A stretch of 64,000 nt of DNA from Cinnamomum chago. Its lineage: Eukaryota > Streptophyta > Magnoliopsida > Laurales > Lauraceae. This document shows, piece after piece, positions 32,709 to 42,945 of this stretch. How positions within the stretch are numbered: position 1 is the first letter of the stretch; the number at the start of each line of letters is the position of its first letter. Both the position numbers and the translations under genes were made by a program. The DNA lies in assembly GCA_038049695.1 (NCBI GenBank), contig CP142452.1:28632501-28696500 (forward strand), given 5' to 3'. The notes under the pieces are model-generated. The model did not search any database and was not told the DNA's origin. It saw nothing but the letters and a program-made list of their open reading frames with translations.

Positions 32709-33189
32709 GGTGTCAAATGTGCCATGTCATGCCGGCACCACACCGTCCAATATGGCCCGTTGGCACAGCACAGCTCGTGTCGTGACATTCGTGCCTAGCC
32801 TTCGTGTTGGGCTTACGTGTCGGGCTTTTAATGTGCCGTGGTTCTATTTTTAGGATTTTAGGGTAAAAAAATTTCAAAGATACACACAAAGAAAGGTATG
32901 ACTTACAGATTTAAATAGTTCATTCAAACTTGACCTACTCCACTTATAAGAGAACCATTTTGATCTTTTTTGTTTAAGATTTTCAACATGTTACCTTCGG
33001 AATTTTTATAATTTTTATAGATAATTAAAAAATTAAAAAGTAAAAGACTACATTGGAGGAGAAAAAAAAAAATATACAAAATATGCTATTGACCGATTCG
33101 GACAGTCCGTCGTACCCGGGCTGTGCCCGTGCGTGAAATAGGCTGTGCCGGGTTATGCCGTGCCGGGGTGTCTCATCCCATTTGACACC
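32709..33189. mobile_element. hAT-like MITE, copy B
   Basis: Left end GGTGTCAAATGTGCCATG, right end on the minus strand GGTGTCAAATGGGATGAG. Same GC-rich subterminal motifs as copy A (12,476-12,960). Confidence 0.68.
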
Positions 33190-34172
33190 TTTAATTAACC
33201 CCTTAGCAGTTGTCTTTCTAGTGAGAGATTGGATCATGGTGATAGTTTTCCTAAATCCATTCCATAACCGTTTCTCCAAATTGGAATTGATGGATCGTTT
33301 CATATTTTTGCTTGTTTTGTATTGTTAATTTTATTTTTGTTTTATTTTTTTACAACCGGCGGCTTGCCATATGGGTCCAACACAGAAGGCAAGGAATGAC
33401 GCAGGCTACACAGACTCGGTCGATCTTGACCGACACAAAAGTCAGCACAGTAACATGGTTCCCTTTTAGATGCACAAATGCAAGGCTTAGCAAGTAGGTT
33501 GATTATCATGGTTCCCATTTAGATGAGAAGGTTGGTAAGATCTTCATCTACTGGGTTCTACACAAACGATTATTAGGGTGGATGAGAGTCTAACAATTCA
33601 TAAGTTTAGCAGGCTTGGCCCAAGCTCAATTCGTTTTAAGTACAAAAATATTAAACCATCAAACCGTATGAATCTGTTTAAATGTGGTTTGACCCTAACC
33701 CGACGTTTTAAGTGGATTATGGGAGACCTAATCCCTTTTAAGTGGGTTATGTGGATATGCTGTGGGTGAGATCCATCTCAAGCGTGACTGACCTGTGTAC
33801 GGAAATGGGTCAGGTTATGAGGGTTAAATTTGCGTTGTTGTTGTGGGTTGGGTCACATTGGCTTCATTTTGGTGACAACATGCTACTGTGCTGGATCAAT
33901 CAAACCCTGGCAGGCCCTAATCACGAGCGCCCTTGATGATTATTGTTTGTCTTAACCCACACTTTCCTAGACCCCAAATAAAGGGCTTGGTTGTTCCATT
34001 TAGAGGCGTTTGTTCCCTAAAAATGGAAAACTAGTACAAATCCTCTGTGATCTGGATCTTGACCATACCACTGAGTATAGCCCATGAGGCAAATAGTACG
34101 ATCTAAATTTATTATCAGGCCGTGTGTTGGGGGGAATGAAATTCTAAAGCTTTCTACGAAATTTATTTATAA

Positions 34173-34315
34173 CAAAAAGTCTACTTGGACAAACTTTTTG
34201 GCCAGAATTTTGGCCAACCCATATGGTTTCCATTGAATATCATAGTGATATTCAATGGAAACCATATGGGTTGGCCAAAATTCTGGCCAAAAAGTTTGTC
34301 CAAGTAGCATTACTC
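34173..34315. mobile_element. Perfect-palindrome MITE, 9-bp TSD
   Basis: A 62-bp inverted repeat without a single mismatch (34,181-34,242 and 34,246-34,307) around a 3-base loop TAG. Outer ends are CAAAAAGTCTACTTGG and, on the minus strand, GAGTAATGCTACTTGG. Flanked by the 9-bp duplication TATTTATAA (34,164-34,172 and 34,316-34,324). The copy A equivalent near 13,969-13,980 is empty. A 9-bp TSD points to a MULE-type mobiliser. Confidence 0.92.
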
Positions 34316-34508
34316 TATTTATAATAGTAGCTAAAATTGAAGAAACAATGGTGAAGATCCATAAATGGCCATAAATGCTCTCCTCTTTATTTGAAAATGT
34401 ATGCTATGTGATCACCCTAGACTAAATCTAAGGAAAGTCAGATCTGGCTCTCTTCTTTATTTGAAAATGTATGCTGTGTGACCACCCTAGACTAAATCTA
34501 AGGAAAGT

Positions 34509-34552
<44 letters not shown>

Positions 34553-34642
34553 ACTTTAGGGTGTGGTTTGTTTTCCACATATAAGTAACTTGAATTTATG
34601 CATATAATTTTAGCATATGTATATATATATATATATATATAT

Positions 34643-34795
34643 AGGGAGATGCTCCTATGAGAGATATCTCTCACCTTATATGAGAGATAGTGGTGGGGGC
34701 CCTCACGTTTAAGTTGTTGGCATTGGATATGGATGTGAGGACCTCCATCTTATCTCTCATATAAGGTGAGAGATATCTCTCATACGAGCATCTCT
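34643..34795. mobile_element. MITE family M2 copy 5
   Basis: Ends AGGGAGATGCTCCTATGAGA and, on the minus strand, AGAGATGCTCGTATGAGAGA, with (TA)n on both sides. Homologous to 14,224-14,374. Confidence 0.85.
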
Positions 34796-35544
34796 CATAT
34801 ATATATATGCTCGATTTATAATGTTAATTTATGAACACCATTTTGATAAACATATCTAAAACGTAGAGATAAAAAACCCCTAACATGTCATGGCAATTCA
34901 ATCTTGTTTCAAACTTGCTCAAAAATTATGCTTGGAATTGTCTTTTAGTTGTCGGAACAAAGTTGGGATAAGGCTTTGATGATGATAATGGTGATGATGA
35001 ATTATCCTCTTTCACAATCTGCATCAAGATTCCAGATCTCATGAAGGGGACATAGGGGGGTTGATCACACTCACGGCATGGGCTCACTTGAAAATCCAAA
35101 CAGTGGTTACACATATAAGCCATGGATAAAAACCCTTATAATATTAAACAAAAGTAGCGGTTGAATTGGGTGTAATACTTGTGAATCCTTGGTAGAGCAC
35201 CATTATTAGATGAAGTGAAGATAGTTAACTGTTCTTGTGGACAAATAAGTTTGAGTTGAATGTTTTTATGGGAGAGTATCATCATATATAGATAGAGGTA
35301 AAGATGTGAAATCAACCTTTTCCGCTCAATTTCTTATATCATATGGCTAAAAATATTCAATGAAAAAGATGCTTAACGTGAAGATTCCTGGAAGAACGGA
35401 GGGACCTCATAAACATACTTAGTAGACCATTTTTGTGCCATGAGAAGATATCTTTCCTTGCTCAAGATTGGTACTTAATTCAAGGCATTCTACTTTTAGA
35501 GGTCATGATTGTTGGAGTTGTTTGACAATGACTAGACTCATGTA

Positions 35545-36590
35545 TTTTTTTTTTCTCGTAAAAAAGATATTTCATTAAAAGAGAAAGAGAGAGAAAAAAA
35601 AAAAAAACACCAGCAGGTTATAATAAGGATAGAATAAGCTTAACCCTCTGACCTGAGGATCATTGAAGTCCTCACCCGACCTATATCCTATCTAGTAGAA
35701 TAATAAAACTTAGCAAGTTTATGAGCTGCCCATTTAGAGTCCAAAAATATACTCAAAGACTATGGAACGAAATAAAGCAGCCAAAGCTTTAATGTCTACC
35801 AATAATGGGACTAATTGACCAATTCCGATCTCCTTTCAGAGCATGCACCACTTCTTTAACATCCATTAAAACATGGACTTTGTTAAAACCATTCTTCCTT
35901 GCCTTTTTCAATGCAGCTAAGACTGCCCTTGCTTTAGCCTCGTTTGGAGAGGCAATTTCAGGTCCTTGGATAGCACCTGCATCCACAATAATACCATTTG
36001 AGACCATAACAAATCCAAATGAGGTTATCTCATCCTTTGCCTTCTAAGCTTCATTGGAGAAGGCCATTAAATATTCTACGTTAGTATCATTGTAGGGTCC
36101 ACACCATGCACCCCCTTCCCGATAGGTTTGGTTCCTATTGATGTATGTGGGGGTGTTTAAGCATCTCTTGAACTAATTCAATGATCTTTTGGGGGTTTAT
36201 TGAATGAAATCTATGGAGGAAGTCATTCCTAGCCTTCCACATGGCCCAGAACATGGAAAGAATCCACATTTTTTAAAAATCGTTCCCTAGAGGAAGATTC
36301 TAATGGCCTTGCCTGCACATTTCATTCCACCATTTTACTAGTTGTAATGGGCGTAATAGATCAGATTGTAGGCCCCAATGTGAACTGAACCAAGTTGCCT
36401 TGGCATAATTGTATAGCATGAGAGCATGCTCAATCGAGTCCTCTCGTTTTCGCATATAGGGCATTTATTATCACTAGAAATAATCTTTGATTTAATAATG
36501 GATCTTACCATAATAGCATTTTTTAGACAGTTCCATCCAAACATTAAAACTTTTTGAGAAAGAGGGAGTTTCCGAGGAGCTTTTGTTGCG
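35545..36590 (-). pseudogene. L1-type LINE 3' remnant, copy B
   Basis: Counterpart of 15,663-16,700. zf-RVT-like segment at 36,721-36,338 and RNase H-like segment at 36,007-35,789 on the minus strand. A further frameshift (CPICENERTRLSML against CPKCENEEDSVEQALM in copy A) confirms continuing decay. Confidence 0.8.
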
Positions 36591-37030
36591 ACCCCAGACC
36601 GAAATACTGCTAACAACCTACTTTGCCCAGGATCGTGCGACTTGTATACACAGATGAAGGAACAATTATCCACATGTTCGTGATTGCCCACAAGATTCCG
36701 CGTGAGGATGCAAATGTCCATCCTCTAAACTAGTACGAAAACAATAGTGCGGAAGCTCATGGTAATCACAACTAATTAAACACAATAATAATAAGATTAG
36801 ACAATATCAGAGTGTAACAAGAGTAAAGTGGCATTCCCTTAGCATTAACAGTTGAATATTTACACAAAAGTAATTTTAAGTGCAATAACCCAAAATAATG
36901 GCCGACATGGCCAATATGTATCAAAATAATCCAAAATGTGTCAATTAACCCCCAAAATGTGATTCGTAGCTCCGAGCTAGTTTTGACGTCTAGATGAAGT
37001 CGTCAACAGTCCATTCTACTACGAATTGCG
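36591..37030. other. Copy B of the 16,701-17,147 sequence, ending in a deletion junction
   Basis: At about 37,031 it jumps from sequence equivalent to 17,147 to sequence equivalent to 18,481. The shared four bases GGTT at the join are microhomology. About 1.34 kb, including the LTR and L1 fragment, is lost. Confidence 0.85.
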
Positions 37031-37276
37031 GTTTCAATAATGATTTCTCATGCAATTTCTTTTTTAATATATACAATTAAATTACTTACAAGAAATTCAT
37101 CCTCCATTCTGTTTGTGAAGTGCAGTTTTATCACTTAGCTGTCTAGGGTTCGAACGCTGGTACGCCACCACATGTGTGAGCTCCCTTCTTGCGTGTGTGG
37201 GCTCCTTTCCCACTTGAGTGGGTTGTCTTTCTGTATATGCGGTCTCTCTTGGGTCCAAACTCCCTTGGCTGGGGTA

Positions 37277-37310
<34 letters not shown>

Positions 37311-40219
37311 CAAAATGGGTATAGGTCCGGTCCTTTCTTATGCATGTAACTTGTAAGTGACTTTATTATTTAAAAAATCAAAGAAAAGTAATAATAACAT
37401 CCCATATCTAAAATCTAAATTATTCAAAAGAATAGTTCTGCCAGACTTTATCTCCTCAAAAGAATGGTTCTGCCAGAATGGGGGCAAATAATAAAACCTT
37501 TAATTAAAATTAAAAAATTTAGTAATAAAATATACAATAATCAAATTATTAAAGTTACGCTCAACGTTCTTTCATTGAGTCGAAATCATGAATTATGGTT
37601 TCAATAATGATTTTTCATGCAATTTCTTTTTTAATATATACAATTAAATTACTTACAAGAAATTCATCCTCCATTCTGTTTGTGAAGTGCAGTTTTATCA
37701 CTTAGCTGTCTAGGGTTCGAACGCTGGTACGCCACCACATGTGTGGGCTCCCTTCTTGCGTGTGTGGGCTCTTTTCCCACTTGAGTGGGTTGTCTTTCTG
37801 TATATGCGGTCTCTCTTGGGTCCAAACTCCCTTGGCTGGAGTAAAAAAAAAAATAACAAAAAAAAATAAATCTCAAAATGGGTATAGGTCCGGTCCTTTC
37901 TTATGCATGTAACTTGTAAGTGACTTTATTATTTAAAAAATCAAAGAAAAGTAATAATAACATCCCATATCTAAAATCTAAATTATTCAAAAGAATGGTT
38001 TTGCCAGATTTTATCTCCTTAAATAAATTTCTTTAACCGAATTATTCTGACATGGATAGTAATAATCAAAATAAAAAAAACACAACTGTATTAATCCTTT
38101 ATCTACGATGGATTATCTAATTGATCTAAAATTAATGTAATAATAGAACACAAATAGATGTTGATTTTAAGTAGATTAGATTTCAATAAAATCCAATGAC
38201 ATGTAGTAAAATCAGTACATCTATGCAATATAAAAAATTATCTATAAAGGAGAAAGTGGGTTTGTCGTTCTTCTTCTTCATATCTCAAAGTCTCTGCAAG
38301 TTTGCAACCTACAACTCTTTTCAAGATCTCCAACAAGAAGACGTGCATTCTCCTGTTCCTCTTTTGGATCAAAGACTTCGGGCAAGTGTAGTAGATAGGT
38401 TAATTGGAAAATTGAGAAATCTCCTCTCCAATCTCCACCAAGCCTTCCTTATATGTTCTCCTTTCCTTTCTTTTCATTTCTTTTTTTTTTTTTCATTTAA
38501 AGTTTTCCCCTAAATCAAGAATATTTTTGTTTCCTTTTTCAAGAGTCAAAATCATGTATAAAAAAGTCCAAAACAATGGAGGGGCCATCCACATAAGGTT
38601 AAGACTTTGTCTAGCCCATGCATGGCCTGAAACTTTTGCGCAACCCAATGTTTAACTTTCTATATATTAGCATATGCAAGGTAAAAATCGACTTAACTTT
38701 TGCGCAACCCAAGTTTTTCTTTCTGACTTATGTATGTTTGGATTCAATGTATATATCATTTTCACATGTTATTTTACTTTTTATACATGTCATGTAGTCG
38801 CGGGCGGGGGGCGCAAATAATAAAACCTTTAATTAAAATTAAAAAATTTAGTAATAAAATATACAATAATCAAATTATTAAAGTTACGCTCAACGTTCTT
38901 TCATTGAGTCGAAATCATGAATTATGGTTTCAATAATGATTTTTCATGCAATTTCTTTTTTAATATATACAATTAAATTACTTACAAGAAATTCATCCTC
39001 CATTCTGTTTGTGAAGTGCAGTTTTATCACTTAGCTGTCTAGGGTTCGAACGCTGGTACGCCACCACATGTGTGAGCTCCCTTCTTGCGTGTGTGGGCTC
39101 CTTTCCCACTTGAGTGGGTTGTCTTTCTGTATATGCGGTCTCTCTTGGGTCCAAACTCCCTTGGCTGGGGTACAAAAAAAAAAAAAAACAAAAAAAAAAT
39201 AAATCTCAAAATGGGTATAGGTCCGGTCCTTTCTTATGCATGTAACTTGTAAGTGACTTTATTATTTAAAAAATCAAAGAAAAGTAATAATAACATCCCA
39301 TATCTAAAATCTAAATTATTCAAAAGAATGGTTCTGCCAGATTTTATCTCCTTAAATAAATTTCTTTAACCGAATTATTCTGACATGGATAGTAATAATC
39401 AAAATAAAAAAACACAACTATATTAATCCTTTATCTACGATGGATTATCTAATTGATCTAAAATTAATGTAATAATAGAACACAAATAGATGTTGATTTT
39501 AAGTAGATTAGATTTCAATAAAATCCAATGACATGTAGTAAAATTAGTACATCTATGCAATATAAAAAATTATCTATAAAAGAGAAAGTGGGTTTGTCGT
39601 TCTTCTTCTTCATATCTCAAAGTCTCTGCAAGTTTGCAACCTACAACTCTTTTCAAGATCTCCAACAAGAAGACGTGCATTCTCCTCTTTCTCTTTTGGG
39701 TCAAAGACTTAGGGCAAGTGTAGTAGATAGGTTAATTTGAAAATTGAGAAATCTCCTCTCCAATCTCCACCAAGCCTTCCTTATATGTTCTCCTTTCCTT
39801 TCTTTTCTTTTCTCTTTTTTTTTTTCATTTAAAGTTTTCCCCTAAATCAAGAATATTTTTGTTTCCTTTTTCAAGAGTCAAAATCATGTTTAAAAAAGTC
39901 CAAAACAATGGAGGGGCCATCCACATAAGGTTAAGACTCTGTCTAGCCCATGCATGGCCTGAAACTTTTGCGCAACCCAATGTTTAACTTTCTATATATT
40001 AGCATATGCAAGGTAAAAATCGACTTAGCTTAGTACATAATGAAAACAAATTCATTTTTCCGAAAATAGACTTAATTTAACATAATTATTATATAACCAG
40101 GTAATCAGAATCTCAACAAACTATATAATGTAAACAGAATGCATAGTATAGATTAACAAATATGGAAATCCATGAGTAGATCATGAAAATACGGAATCTA
40201 GAAATGATGATTCATGATA
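37031..40219. repeat. Local triplication of the 18.36-19.80 kb block
   Basis: The landmark GGTTTCAATAATGATTT occurs at 37,031, 37,597 and 38,926, each followed by the same SINE-like unit (37,103-37,307, 37,671-37,870, 38,999-39,190). The first copy is short, the second stops near 38,700 within sequence equivalent to 19,590, and the third runs on into the TIR. Copy A has a single copy. A run of about 30 A follows the first SINE-like unit (37,278-37,307). Confidence 0.88.
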
Positions 40220-40519
40220 ATGAAAAACACTACGAAGACCCAAACAAATAGATAAATGCGCTTAGGTTGCACATTTGAATCTGGATATTATTTTGGTGTC
40301 ATTTTTAGATTACCAGTATATGTACATGTTAGCTACATGTATATATAATTTGCTGTGAATGGAAGGTGTTTGGTGATATTCCTATGAGAAATGGAAAAAA
40401 AATCACCAATTAAAAATACCTTTATGAGATTTTTAGTTATTCTTGAAGAACACCAATTGAAAATATTGTACAAAATAGAGGGGTGAGGTAGATTTCAGTG
40501 TGAATGGGTAAGAAGTGGG
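40042..40519. repeat. Left TIR of the Ulp1-carrying element
   Basis: About 478 bp that is the reverse complement of 50,825-51,305 with moderate divergence. Inner edge AAGAAGTGGG, outer edge GAAAACAAATTCATTTTT. Shared landmarks include CTAGAAATGATGATTCATGA and GTTAGCTACATGTATATATA. Confidence 0.85.
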
Positions 40520-40779
40520 TGGAGCTCTTTGGAATGCCGCATTCATTGTTCTGCTATCTCATTGTGTTTCATTGTTGTAATTACATGACACTTTTTAACT
40601 CTACCCTTCTAAAGGATAAGAAAACTAACTCATAGGTAATCCTTGAATGTTAATTTGATTCATTAGTGTCTTCTTATTTGAATTTAGTATTTACATATAT
40701 TGCTTTTGTTATAATTTGATACGGGCAAACTAGAATACCTCTGTAGTGGTAAAATTAGACACTAGATGATGCCCTTCTA

Positions 40780-42550
40780 GGTTCATTAAGTTTATGCAAG
40801 ATTTAAAGCTAGACGATGTTTATATTGATGCGGTAAAAGAAACTCATTTTAAACACTTGATGGATATATATCCCAATTACCTTGAGATGTAAGCGTACAT
40901 TTCTATTAACGCTAATATTTAGGTGGGATGATGAAAGAAGTGTCTTTCATCTTGGAGGGAAGCTCCTTCCGATTCTACCTTAAGACGTCACTCTGATAAT
41001 GGGGTTGAATATGAATGGAGAGAAAATACAATTAGGAAAAAAAGACTAGACTGAAAAATGTAAGTTGTTAAAGAGAAACACTTTGACAAAGACATTGTAG
41101 AAATGAAGACACTAGAAAAGCAGTTAAAAGTAATTTAAAAAACTAGGTCATCGAATAATAAGAAGTCGTTGGATAAGAAAGGTCGTCAAATTCAATTGTT
41201 GATTTCAAGAAGCTTTACATGTTGTATGTTTGTAGTGCCCTTCTCTTCCCAAAATCATGCCGGTCATTTACATTCATTCTCATCTTCATAGTTGATAAGC
41301 TAGAGAAGATTGATAAGTATGATGGGCTAGTGTTGCACATGAGTTTTTTGGTAAAAAGTATACGCGAAAGTGAGAAGAAGAAAACCGGAATTATAAATGG
41401 ATGTATCATGGTCTTGGAAGTAAGTATTAATCCTTGTCTTTCATTTTTAATTATAGTTTTTTTATAAATGTCACAATATAGTAAAACTTGTGACTTTCAT
41501 ATCTTCACTTACTTTTTATACTCTTTTTTTTTTACAACCGTGGTTTTATGAACATATTAATCGATATGAATCTATTAAAGTCAATATCCACGTTATTTGC
41601 GATGGGCTTTGGGTTCTAGATATAGTCAATGAAAATCCTTTAAAGCTATTTTGGACAATCTTAACTATACAGGGGTATCTATACATTCCCTCTTCTCTAT
41701 TGTATACTTCTTGTCCACAATTTATGTTATTAAAAATATTACATGACATTCATAACTATTTTTTAGGTCAATAAAGAAACCACTCCATCTGAAGAAGAAA
41801 AGGCCTTAGTATCTCCCAATAGTGTCTCCAGTATTTCAAAACTTACTTTTATTCATTACTTAAAATATTTGGCCATTTATTTAGTTGTATCCTAGTTGTT
41901 TATTATATTTATTTTAATTATGTGTTACATGAGACAACCATAATGGCTGATGCTATAATCAAGCGAATGACAGGAGATCATAGTAATTTTGACAACATTT
42001 GATTCGAAAAATTCAATTTCATTCACAAACGCTAGAAAAAACTTCATGTTTTAGAATTACTTCTTACTTACTATTTGAAAATTAGATAGGGTGATCATGA
42101 TAACTACAATATGAAGATTAAGGAGTTGGAGTATAAGCTTACCGAAATGGAAGAAGATAATGAACAATTGAGGATTGAAAATATGGAATTACAGATTAGA
42201 GGAGGATCTGTGCCTCAATTGCCTGACGAGAATATGGATGCTTCACACTGTCGTATGGATCATCATTCTTCTCCACATCCGTTGATGTGTGGCTATGTTG
42301 AGACATCAAGGGCTGCCAAGGACATTAGAATGAAAGATGGGGGGTAGGGTTCGGAACCCATCACTGGTAACTTTACAATCTAACCATATATTAATCATTG
42401 TGAATATTAATTTTCTTAATGATAGGTATTTATATTTCTTAATTAAGTCATGTTTTCTTAGTGTTGTGGAGGTAGGTCAACTAAAAATTTGGCATTCAAA
42501 AATCGAGAATTTGTTGGATAAAGAAGGTTCGATATTTAATAAGGTTAGAA
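40780..42550 (+). pseudogene. DUF1985/plant-mobile-domain-like part of the element's gene
   Basis: Degenerate exons in order: DLKLDDVYIDAVKETHF (about 40,800-40,888), a GT-AG gap of only 34 bp, WDDERSVFHLGGKLLPI (from about 40,924), KIDKYDGLVLHMSFLVKSI through TGIINGCIMVLE (41,309-41,419), a GTAAGT donor, then WFYEHINRYESI (from about 41,540) and a coiled-coil-like EMEEDNEQLRIENMELQ (42,140-42,190). The order RWD..G.KL, then KY..FLVKSI, then GC..L, then WFYEH is typical of the region upstream of Ulp1 in transposon-borne plant proteins. Stops interrupt it. Assignment is from remembered family patterns. Confidence 0.55.
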
Positions 42551-42945
42551 CTTAATTCCACATCATAATCTAAACATTCAATTGTGTATACAACTCCGAA
42601 CGTTAACAATTAACAATAAATGTGCTGTATTGAGTTCCAAATGATTGACAATTATATATGCTAAGTAATTGAGTGGAAGAAAACGAATAAGGAAGTTGAA
42701 GTCATCGAATTGTCACTTCTTCACATAATGGCTTAATTGATTTTTCTTTTTACTGGTTTTCGATATATTTCAATTTTAGAATATCATCCTTTTTTTTGCT
42801 TTAAGGTCAATTTGTATTAAAAGAAAAGGCAGGGCAGGAAAAGCCCCCAAAACAACAGAAAGAGAGCAAAAAAACTATAAGCCAGAAAAGAGAAAACATA
42901 AATAAATAAGAACCAAAGAACAAAAAATAGAACAGACTAAGCTAG

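Larger units (their letters stand above)
33594..35545. repeat. R2, copy B
   Basis: Counterpart of 13,400-15,660. It gained the palindromic MITE at 34,173-34,315 and a partial repeat of the (CT)n flank (34,380-34,510), and lacks the M3 MITE and the 15,200-15,320 block. Confidence 0.85.
19796..40219. repeat. Segmental duplication, copy B (20.4 kb)
   Basis: Copy B starts where copy A stops matching (19,795|19,796) and ends at 40,219, just after the shared phrase ending ATTCATGATAAT. Beyond that point copy A continues into CGGATCAAG and copy B into GAAAAACACT. The first 3.27 kb of copy B (19,796-23,070) has no partner in the window, because the matching part of copy A would lie to the left. Order and orientation are those of a direct tandem duplication. 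Confidence 0.85.

Noticed and set aside
37278..37307. ~30-base A run as a mature poly-A/retrogene end
   Set aside because: It is the tail of the SINE-like unit; no processed gene sequence precedes it.
1..40219. Two haplotypes assembled in tandem
   Set aside because: Not excluded, but the unit contains a coherent junction within a TIR and several structural differences between copies, which fits a real duplication better. Listed as a check in the first finding.
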